Below, in pieces: positions 32,930 through 44,900 of a stretch of DNA of 64,000 nt; position 1 is the first letter of the stretch; every line of letters starts with the position of its first letter. Under the pieces are notes generated by a model. That model saw only the letters and a list, made by a program, of their open reading frames with translations. It did no database searches and was not told the origin of the DNA. Source of the DNA: Axinella damicornis. Lineage: Eukaryota > Porifera > Demospongiae > Axinellida > Axinellidae. Made by a program: the position numbers and the translations under genes. Where the stretch lies: NCBI GenBank assembly GCA_963931865.1, contig OZ007509.1, forward strand, positions 12,947,671 through 13,011,670, read 5' to 3'.

Positions 32930-35900
32930 TCATTGCCGGTCCTTCTCTATTTCACTGGCAATCCCATTCTGGCCTACTCGTGGGTCTCTCAAAGCTTCCA
33001 CCAGTCTCCGCCATGTTGGGACTCCAGCCTTTTGCACCTGATCCACTCTCTGCAGCCACCCAGCCAGCATCTCAGTAAGGAAGCCCGGAGAGTCTATCAA
33101 GGGCCTGAGTCGGTTGTAGTCAAGGCCCAGGACTAGACCCAGGTGGATCACTGCTGTTCTACCCAGTGGGTGGAGATAGACGGTGATGTCAGCAAGGTCT
33201 TGGATATCTGCAGTGGATGCAAAGTGTTAACCGTATTGTAATGCTGATATCTAAGTGACCGGTTACAAAGGAAGCTATATGTAAGCACTAGCGACCTACC
33301 AAGTGTTTTAGTTCCTTCCTGTACTAACATCTGAGTAGTAGTAATTTCCGATGAGAACTCATTTGGAATAGCACCTGATGAAAAGTAAAGATACACGATG
33401 CATTATGACTACATGATAGAGTTGCTGAGGTAGTCTGACACTCTCATTATCACTGCAGAGCTACTAACACTCATCCCAAATTAATGAAGTTTTAATGTTG
33501 ACACAATGCATTCATCCCTACATTTATGTTGGTATAGCAACAAGATATGACAATTAGTATTAGCAAATGACCAACCTGTGGGTGAGAGTACACTGCTTTT
33601 ACTGCTAGCAGACGGTACTCCAGGACTTGGAGGCAGTGTGCCTGCAGCTGGAAGATCAATACGGCAAATATCAGGCTCGGAAAAATATTCTTCACGGGTA
33701 ACAGTGAATGTCCATGTAGCTCTAAGTTGACATTGCTAATACAAAATGATCACTAAATTGCTCACCTGCATCTGGGATGTAGAGGGTAAAGAATGAGCAA
33801 CCCGTTGCTCCAATCAGGTCAATTCCATGCTCAAGGCACACGTGAGGTTTGTCTGCATGTGGCCATCTAAGGAGCAGCTCACACCTGGGAATCATCTGAC
33901 CACCACTGAAGTGATCAACATTCCCTTTCCTAATCTGCACAAAAACACACAGGCAAGCAACCCTTCACTTCAGTACTAGCTAGAGTACTACCATAATAAC
34001 CATAGTTTTTTGTGACTTGCAATAGTTATTTGTGACTTACTATGGGATCATAAAGTGGAATGATTTTCCAGCCACTCTTCAGCTTCACACCTTTCCTCGG
34101 AACGGATAGCGAAATGTTTTCCCCGTCAAATCCAAGGCTCATTTCGGTATCTTCTCTGACATGTGATGTCCTGGTGTAGAAAACCTCCACAGCCTGTATT
34201 GGGAGAAGATTGGATGTTGAAAAATTGCTCTGAGGCCATTCAGCATAGTATGCACATGTATAATGGGTATTCTTACAGTGCGGTGAGCATCGAGGTTCTT
34301 GGTGATCACAAAGTGCACTCTGCAGTCATTCACACCTTTCCTGGTATAGACTTGACCACAATACTGGTCAAAGACCTTCTTGTCGTGGCCAGCAATTTCT
34401 AAGCTCTCAACAGCTCCTACTGATGGAGTTGAGAGTGAGGATATTTCTGTGTTAGCAGATGCTAGTTGCTTCGGCTGATCATGGGTGGTTTGAACGGAAG
34501 TGGGCGGATAAGGTTGGACTCGGCGGGACCTTCGAGAAAATTTCCGTTTGACAACCCCAACCCCAGAGAACTGGGTTAGCGACAAGCTACCGTACGAACT
34601 GTGGTGACTGAAGACACCTCCATCTCTCGTTTTGAAGGAGTAAGGTAGCTCTTTCTGGGTGCATTTGGTAGAAATGAAGGTGAGCTGTGAGCACTGCTGA
34701 TCACTGGAGAGGACAGCACAGTGCTGTATCTCAACGGTGAGGGGCTTTGTGAACTTGTGGGGACTGTACACCCAGTAGACTGCACTGATGAGCTCACAGT
34801 CAGGAGGCATCTGAAACTGACCAGACAGACTAACTTGTACGGTCAGCTTTGCTTCTGATACTTCAGCTGGTAGACTGCCTTCTGGAACATGTAGTTTGAA
34901 GCCGTAACCCTCAAACTGAAGGTTTTGTGTTTCTTGTGTGAGAATGAATGTTGTTTGTGCGACGATGTTGACTCCACGTAAGTGTACTGCAAAGAAAAAG
35001 ATTTCACAGTAAGTAATTGCTGTTTATGGATCAGATTTGAGCAGTGGCCACTCAAATTTTGTTTCTTAACAAACAGGGCTTAGAACGCATCAAATATGGG
35101 GACTGGGAACTGGGTCTAATTCAACTCAATTTCCACAATTCTGTCTCCTTGATAACAGCAATGTCTGCTGTAAATGCAATGGGCACTCATGCCGCATGCA
35201 TGTCACCATTGGCATACTATATGCATGAATGGCACACCTAAATTGTAATATATGTGCAGCGCTGAGTCAAGATGGTCTTCAATCGATTCTAGAAAAGTAC
35301 GATTCTGAGAACAAATAGCTGCAAAATTATTTTAGATGGGTCATCTATTTCAGCACATACTTTGAGGTGGTGGTGTGGTAGTCCCTGCTTGTACATGCTG
35401 GTGCTTTGTCTCAATGATTTCTGTCTGGATCTGCACATCCACCTTATCGGAGCCAGCTGCAGTAAAACAAAGAGTACAGGAACCAATGCTGTATGACCAT
35501 ACATTTCAGTGCAAGATTTCAAACGCCAGACCGTAAATTACTGCCTTGAAGGTAGTTATCAAAGCTGTTTTCCTCAAACAACTTCACTTATCGTCATTTC
35601 CTTCTACAGATTAAACCAAAATGTAGCAACCTTTATAGCAATAACAGAACAGAAATGAAGTCAGTTTACCTATTACGCTCAAGGATATGTAGTATCAGGG
35701 AAACAATCGCTATATAAACATAAAGATTAGTATAGATGCTTGAAATGATCAAAGCTGAGAGCTCTTATGATTGTCAAACTTTGGTCAACCATAAAGCTCT
35801 GATACCCTAACCAAATTTTTCGGTAAAGGCAAAATTCTGTTTCAGTCTATATACTCATTATAGCATGGTATACTGGATCAGACAAAGTATGTTTAGATCA

Positions 35901-38900
35901 CAATTTGGCTAACAATGTTACCAGTGTTGAAGCAGCCAAGTCACTCACTATAGCAATCCAGTGGCAGCACCCATAGCTTCTGCTTGTCTGACAGGGGTTC
36001 CACTTCTTCAGGATCCTTGGTGCATTGGACGGAGGATTCGTCTGTGGAAATCAGTGCGGCATGAGTAGGAGACTCTCCACAGTTGCATGTGAATGCGAAC
36101 CGGTGTGATGCTTTGTACGAATACTTTGTACATGCTTCTTCCATGCTTTGGTCGATAGCCTGCCTGATCAAAGGGAGAAGCTTGATTGGGAGAGTGGAAC
36201 TTGGATGCAGCTCAAACTGCTTCATGGTGTTCACCAATGTTACCACGCCAGGGTGATCACCAATCGAGAACTCCAGTCGATTCTTGTAGAGCTTCAAGAC
36301 AATGCTGGATACGAAATCTGCAATCTTCAATGGAAGCTTGGCTTTGCGTGAAAGCAGTGAGACAACTGTGGCACAGCAGAGCCCAATGGGAGCCCATCCC
36401 TCTGGGAAGGTGACTAGAAGGGCACTGGCAGCTGTGAATTGTGGTCGAATGATATCCCCTTCCTCAAGTGCTGGTAGGAGACTTGGCATCATGTAGCATG
36501 TTATACCATTGATAGGAAATGGCATTTCGGCGACTATTAACCTGTGCTGTAGCAGCTTCAAAAGGTCGTCATCTGGGAATGCAGCCTTGCTGTAGTCACT
36601 ATCAACTGAGCTGAGAACGTCAGCAGTGAAGAGTGCTTGATCACGATATCGCAAATCATCTTCTGATACGATATCAGAATCTGGGGCATCCTCCAGCTCA
36701 ACATGATGCTCATAGAGGTGGGTGATGATGCTGATCACAGCCTGGGGTACAACAAAGACGGTGTTGCTGAGAATATCAGGGTAGTAGAGGAAGAGGTTGG
36801 CCTCATGGAGGTAATGAAGGGCTGCCTCTAGGCCTTCTTTCGATTCAAACTCAAGCTTTCTGGCAATTTCCCAGCACACAGATTTGGTGACGATTTTCAG
36901 GCCCAGCTTCCTCAGCTCCATTTCCAGGAAGTACCATTGCAGAGGAAATAGCATCCTAAGTCGGGGTGCAAGCTTCTGGATGACCGCACGCAGCTCAGAT
37001 GCAACTGGATCTTCATTCTCACCCTGGCCAGCTGACTTTGCATTGACAGGAAAGATGATCTCGGATTCCGATCGGGGGATAAGCTGCTCCTTGAATGGTT
37101 CAAGAATTTGCTTCATTCGATCGTTTTTCTCACCCCTGCTTTCCTTGCACTTGTTCTCCTGGTCTTTGAAAGTGCCTACGACGATGGTTTTCGTCTGTGA
37201 TAGCTCTGTCTCCACATGGGGAAGCGATATTCGGGAACGATGGAACAGGGACAACTGGGCTGCCTGAACTAGCAATTGCTCATTGGAGAGTGGGAAAACC
37301 CCAAGGTCATGGGATTTGCCATCGGGACTGAAGTACTCCACACTGGGTGGAGCAGAAAGCTCCTCTGAGAGTTTGATGAGGAGTATTAGCAGGGATATGT
37401 TGCGAACAAATGCAGCCAGTACCTCCAAGAATTGAGGCTGCCCACCTGAGTCGATGTAGTGCATCCAGTGGGCTCGTAGCGGCTGTCTAGATGTAGCCAA
37501 GGTTTTCATCAGCTTGAGAACGTCTGCTGTTTCTGGCAGATCGATGGCTTGCATGCGAGTGGGTCCTCTCTTTTGCGCAACAACTACAGAATAAGGCGGT
37601 GTTGTTAATGGTGTATGGGTGGCTGTACCGGTAGTAGATTGCAGTTGAGGCTTTGGTGGCATTGGCTCTGCTGCGGGGCCAACTGGGTCTGGGACACGGC
37701 TAGTAGAGCCTTCGAATTGGGTGCCATCAGGAGAGTGATCTGACTTGGAAGGGTGTGGCTCTTGAAGGGGGAGATCATCGGTCCCTTGCACACCTGCAGA
37801 GACTCCTTCTGCCACTATTTCCTTGAGGTCATCACTGTGTACCGGCTTCCACTGGCTCTCTTCGTGGTCCTCAGAATCGAGACTGCTGATGATCGCTCTC
37901 TGTGCTTCCTCGATGCATTCGGTGCTTATTCGTATCTCTGGTGGTATTTGTCTATAGAGCAAATATCGGAGATGGGTCTTCCCAGACCCTGGAGCTCCGG
38001 TCGCCAGGCATGTGGTCAGGTCGGTTAGTATATGTCCTTTCCTGAGGGCCTTTTCCACCTGTACCTCTAAATCTGGGGGGATTAAGGAGGGAGTGGACAA
38101 AGTTAGCAGTATACTTAACGCATGTAGACTGTAGCACTACACACAGCTAAATGAAACACTTGATTGAGTTAGGCTGATCTTCTTTGGGTCAAGTTGGCTC
38201 ATTCCAATCAACTTTGTTTTCCTGGAATGTGTATTTTCAGAACTTGATCCCATGATATTGACACTGAACCGCAAGCCAAGTTCCAAGTTTTGAAGGGTAG
38301 AGTACAGGTTTGCAAACAGATAGCTTCATGTATAACCTGACTGAAGAAACTGTTTGCCTACGGTTATTGTAAGCATGGCAATGATCTGAATGCAAATGCC
38401 CTTAAAGCTGGGGACAAACAGCTTGAAGGCTATAGTAGCAAAGTAAAGCATTTCAAAAGTTTCCGTTACAGAAAATATCAGGAATCCAGTTCTGCTGGCT
38501 ATTTATTTGAGTGTATATACAACTGACACACACAGAAGTGGTGTGAGTGGCTTGCGTATACTAAGTTTTGTTCACTCACTGGTTTCACTATAAACCCACA
38601 CCTGCAGCTAATAGTACAATCAACATTTGAAATCTGGCATGAGTTTCAGATGCTGGATGTTGTTTACACATCATGCAAAAGGTGAGACATGCACGAACAG
38701 GAGTGGAAGTGCCAAGAGAGTGATACAAAACTGGTTCATGGACTGATGGGAAGATTAGCTGGAGACAATCTAACATTGTGTCAGGAAGATTAGCTGAAGA
38801 CAATCTAACATTGTTACCAAATGGGTGCCTTGTGTTGTGAAGTGTTGGCATGGAAATTGTCAGAGGACATCATCAATACTTGACTACCCATTGTTCATTG

Positions 38901-41900
38901 CTATGTAATAAATCTCCAACACAGACCAGGAACAGAGAAACAAATAATTATTTTAGACACATCTAACATTGTCTCAGGGGCAGAGGCTTGAGCCAAATAT
39001 TACTGAGGCTGGATTATAACTGCATGGGAGCTTAGCAACCTAAGTTTAGACCATGGATAGCTTAGCAACCTAAGGTTAGACCATGGATAAGGTGGAGTGT
39101 TACTGCGTATGACTGTAAGTGTTGCATGTGAGCACTAATACAAATGCTGAGAGTGACAAATGGACCTACAGGCAACATCCAGGAATCGGAACAAACGGAT
39201 CTTTCTCATAAGGTGTTAAGACGAATATCCCCGACCCCATTCTCTCCCCACCCTTCACTGTTACCGAATGAGTGCCTTGTCAAGTGTTGGCATGGAAATT
39301 GATCATCAATACTTGACTATTGTTCATTGCTATATGACATATAGCAATGAACAATAGTCAAGTATTACATTGTATTTAACCTCCGACACAGAACAGAGAA
39401 ACACATGGAATGAATCAGAGGGGGTTGGAAGCTGCCAACTAGCAGTCACGTCATGCAAGTGAAAACTGTTTGGAGATGATGAATCAGACAGACCAATTAA
39501 CACTGACAGAAGCACTGCTTACCTTTGTAATGGCATTCACTTGCTAGTTGACTTGTTCCTAATGCATTTCTTCACATGCATATTACATTCACGTGTGGTC
39601 TGATACTGAGCATCAAGTTCAATAAAGAATGCATTCTCTCTTCATCAAAGTCTAACACACAGTAGCAGATCACACGGGAATGCAATATTGATGTGAAGCA
39701 TTACGGACAACCCAACTAGCAAATGAATATTCTATTACAAAGGCCAAAAAATGAGTTAATTTGGACAAATGAGTGAGGTGCAGGAAGTCACAGGGACAAG
39801 TGATGGTTGCAGCTGAGAAGGAACAACAGTATATGCTCCAGCTTGTGAAATTGATACACTGCTACATGCAAGAGTTGTAGTTTAGGGGAATATAGGCAAG
39901 AACGGTGCTTGAATTTGAATGATTGTTTTGGGGTGGGTGTGGGAGGGTGTGTCTGGCAGTGACACTAGCTGATAAACACAATACAAACAGAGCAGGTTGG
40001 AAGCTGCAATTAGTGGTCATGATGTCATCACTAATCACACAGTTGACTACAGACTGCCAGATATTACCACTAGCTTGCAGATCACTAGGAGTACATAACT
40101 CCCTAGTCTATCAAGCTAGACCAATTTCTCTCGAATTACAGCCATTCACCCAATCAAGCATGCATAATTACCATTAGCAGCAATGGTCATACCATGCTCA
40201 ATGCTCCTCTGTTTAAGTTTCTCCAGTTCCCTTGTTCTCTCTGGCGTCCCCAGCTGGCTGCTGTCAGCCACACCCACCAGGACCCACTGTCTAGAGGAGG
40301 GAGTGTCTCCAGATGGCAGGGACTCAACCGACTCTGGGGGGAGAGAGGGCACATGAGTTACCGACTTCATTAGCCACCCAATGGAAAATTAGAAGCCAGC
40401 ACACTGTATGGATAGCAGTGGTGTAGATACAATAATTATCTTGTTAAGAAGGGCAGACATCACCCTCTCCTGTAATTGTTAAACAGCTCCTAGTGAAGTG
40501 TTGAAAAAATCTGTTGCTATGGCAACGGTTGCCAAGAACATGGGCTGTGGGTATGTATAGTAATGCTCACCAAATGGAGTACTAGGTAGTGAGATTATCA
40601 GCACACTGACACAATACACAGCTGCATGTGAAATGGTAGCCTAGTCCCCAGACTCACCCGTTATGAATAGAAGGGGGGTGGGACTGGTTTGAGGAAGGGG
40701 AAAAGGCTGGGTGAATCTTTCTATTACATTTTCATGAGTAGTGGTTGTTATTATCTGAGCCTCCATACCCACTTTAGGGGCATGCAATTGTTGTATACAC
40801 AATGAAGATGTGCTTTGCACCGTCCAATTGTCCAACCTGCAGGCTGGACATGAGAATGGTCTGGGAATGAGGCTAATGAGGTGATGCAACAACTGAATCA
40901 GTCACCCCCTGCATGATGCACAGTCAGTACAACTTCTAACAATGGAGGCTGCATGTCAGTAGCCACACATACCAGGAGACGGGAGGCTGGACACACTATT
41001 AGAAAATGAATTGGACACAAGAGTATGTCAATTAGGGGCCTGTTGAATTCACATATGACAGTGTCAATGAACATGCAACCCAGTTCAATGTAGTATGGTG
41101 TGTGTTCTGCTCACCAAACTCCAGCACAGTTGTATCAGCCAGCTTGGGTTGAGAGTCAAGTGTTCCCTCAGGGTCAAAACGTGAGCATCCCCCAAATGTT
41201 GTGGCATGTGTCCGGACTTGGTTCATCTCAAAGGCAGTGAGGGTGTGCCCGTACCGTGGCTGTGTACCTTCAGGAAGAGTGAGCTGTGGAGAGGGAAGAC
41301 AACTGACTGGTGGATGCAGGTTCAAGATACACAGTGAGCATAGTATTGTACAATTGTGCAGATCCAGAACCTGATCTGAAATGTAGAACACATACATGTG
41401 AATTCATTGCCAATTCTTGTAAGACCCTACCACTGCCAACCAGTGTGGACAAGACAAATCCTACAGCCATTAAATACATTTCTCAATCAGAAATATATAT
41501 GTATCGCACCAATACATTGAAACTACCTTGGCTGAATACAACCATAGCGTAATTTGGGATACCATGGTCCACTAGAACATTTGTTCAGTGTATTATAGAA
41601 CCTTATCCGACGCCACCAGCACCCACTGATTGTGGACATTGAGTCTAAACCAGCCCTATACTGAAGACAAAGCCCATGCTTGCCACACCCCTGCGTGATA
41701 CATGACGTCAATTTCCACCCAGGTGCCATACAGAATATCAAGCTGTACTTTGTAATTCAAGTTGTAGATGTCTCTAGCCTATAGCCCTGGATGACAAGCC
41801 ATAGGAAACACTTCACGTTACCCACATGTTCATTCCTCCAAGGTTCATGGTACAGGTGTTATTCTTGCAGCTAATCACTCAGGGGTAGAGCTGGGAGGTT

Positions 41901-44900
41901 TCATTATCAGAACAGATAACTACACTCTTGTAGTACCTACACATGTAAGCATTGATGTCATGCACACGATGGATATGAGTGACCCACACAGGGTTCTCTC
42001 TGGATGCCGTTCCACTTTTCCCTAGACTACCAACTCTCAGCCACTGCAGCCTATTGCTCACCTATGAATATAGTTTCGGTGCGATTAGCTACCTAGCCCA
42101 GAATTGTTTGGGTACGATATTGACTCGGCATTATAAAAGTATGGATACCTGCCTGTGTAAATACATTTCTGATGGTGCTACACTGCACTGACCAGGTCAA
42201 GTTAGTTTAAAACTGGTGTATGCAGTTGCACTCAGGCAGGCACCCCTTTGATGAACTTTCATGCAGGGTTTCCCCACACGTGTTACCATACTCCAAGCAA
42301 TCAAAACAAGCAGTGAGAATGGCCTGGGAATGATGCAGTTATAGTAAGGTACTTTGGTCGTAGTTTGCCCCACACCTACACCTCCCTCACCTTCCTCCAC
42401 CTCCCAGAGGTCACATCTAGCAGCCAGGCATCTGTTAGAGTATTGTAATTGTTATCGATCCCACCAGTCATGAGTAGTACCGGATGGTCATCCTCATAGT
42501 TGAGGCAGCAGGCAGCATGCAATGATCTCTCCGCTGGCCAAGGGGCTCCCTCTTCCCTCTCCAGTTTGGTCCATTCCTGGGAGAAGTGACAGTGAATAGT
42601 ACATGTCAGAATACACATCAGGCAAAAATGTCAGAACACACACAAACAGAACTCACAGTGTACAGTAGTACAATGGGAAACCCACTAGCAGTACAATACC
42701 ACATCAGCTACTCTTTGCCACCTACACACTACAGTAAAGCATTGACACGGATCGAGTTTTCAAATGTGGCTCAAGAACAAGAAGAGTTATGTAGTGTGTA
42801 TGTTATGTTAGTCTTAAAATAGGGTGTACTGGGAGAATATATGTTTGGTGTTCTGTTCCACCGTGGGATGTGTTGGTGTAATGAACACTCTTGAGTGTTG
42901 TACAAACTGCCTATTGGTAGCTATAGGTAAGTGTGTATGGTAACTGAAACAATCCTTGACTATGTAGACCCATCAAGAACATGTAGACCTATAACCCTAA
43001 CCCTAAGGCACACTTTCAAGCCATTTTCCGTGTGACTCGTATCTGCTTAGAAAACATAACATGGTAACTGAAAACCTACTAAGTGGGTCAGTGTGAGTAC
43101 GTACATACATCGAACCCCACACCAACATCAATAGTTTAAGCCAATGTGAGTATGAAATATGGAAGGTGATCTGAACCCATACAGTTAGGCTTGTTACCAT
43201 GTTCAGGGGGAAAATACAATCACACTGGGTTCTTAGCAGTACGTTTTGTAAGCTGAAGTGAGCTAGTAACACGGAAAGTGATCCAAATTCTGTCACTGGG
43301 TTTCTTTCCATATATGGAATACCATGTGAAAACATTGCTGTTAATGCAGGGGCAGATACGTCTGCACTCCCACTAGGGAACAGTCCATTATGATGAAAAC
43401 ACAAGTAATTCATAACCTATACCTCGAATCTCGAATATCCATTTGGATGTGGATCACTTCCTTAACCCTTTAACCACCGAATTCTTCCCACCAAGACAAC
43501 ACATTTTCATGCATTCAGCGCACACCACTTTCGTAGGTACTCCTCTCCCACAGCATTCGCTCCTCAGCGGCCAAACTTGGTGGGGCCCGCACACATGGAG
43601 AGACCCCTCTGGCAATACCGTTAATGATATTCATGACCCCCCACAAGGCCAGCAATCGGAGGTCAAAGGTGGATGTCAGCCGGATTTTCGCCCAGCATTT
43701 CCCTAAACTTGGGCCAGATCTGACTGATGGCACAGCTTACACCACCAATTTGCAGGTTTTCTTGAGGGTGGGGTCTATGAATATCATTAGAATCAAAAAT
43801 TCTCGGGTCAATGAATCTCATTAAAATCAAAAGACGCCCACGACAGGCCGAAGGGGGGGCTGCCGCCCCCCCTTCGAAACCCCCCCACTTGTACGTTTAG
43901 TGGGGGAGGCGCGCCGAAATCTGACCAAATTTTTGAGTTCGTGCCTTAAAGTCGTCCCTAGGCCCTCTGAAGACTTTTTGGTCTCTTTTTGGACTGGCGA
44001 GAAGCCCTACAAGTGCATAGGGTCTAAATGACGCCTATAGACGTCAATGGGGCTTAAAGGGTTAATTAATCATTTCCCTGTCCACAGCAGCTGCTGGCAG
44101 GGTTTCCCACTTAACATTCAACAGTAGTGTGTAAACAAAGCCATTCAATGTCTGATTATTCATTGAGCACATTTGGATGTAGATATCTGGCTAGAACACA
44201 CTAGGTAATTACTTGTACAGCACTTAATTAAGACTGTTTGTAATTCCCTTACATCAGCACATCCTACGTTGGGTGTACAAACATCGTGCCAATAGACACG
44301 TGTAACCATTGCATACTGGCACTTCAACCCATCTCTACAGATTCTAGTATTATCAGTGCCTAGCAGTGCAGTCCCCAAGTTCGAGGGTGAAAAGTTACGA
44401 CAAAACCACATTCTCAACCCTTTGTTTAAGAAAGGCCACATGCATGAATTAGTTTTCTTGCATATAGTAAAATCACTGCCATACTTGTTTATGCATACAT
44501 CATTAACTCCATGGCAACATATTGATATTGATATATCCTGGTGTAGATTTGTACTATGATAATTACTTCAGTGCACACAATGACTTGGATAACTCTGCAG
44601 TATTCCACTGGCCATTGGAATGTGTCCTATTTCTAGAGTTTGTATACTGTTACTACAGTCTACACATTTTGCAAGTGCATACACTCTAATCATATGTACC
44701 ATCGCATCAAAATCAATGACGGATAGATCATTGACTCTTCCACATCCTGGCTGGAGCCCTCCAAAATACACGGCCTTGTGGTGGTTTACTGCTGTGAATG
44801 TGAAGTGGGAACCGGGTGGTGGTCTTGGTCCAGTTGTGGTGGGGGAGGACCACTTGCCTGCAGAAGGTGAAGCAGTACAGACAGTGTTTACTCTCATATT

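Noticed and set aside
42990..43010. Telomere-like AACCCTAACCCTAA in copy A (and at about 62038 in copy B)
   Set aside because: Only about two and a half units, inside a duplicated intron; too short to indicate an interstitial telomere.
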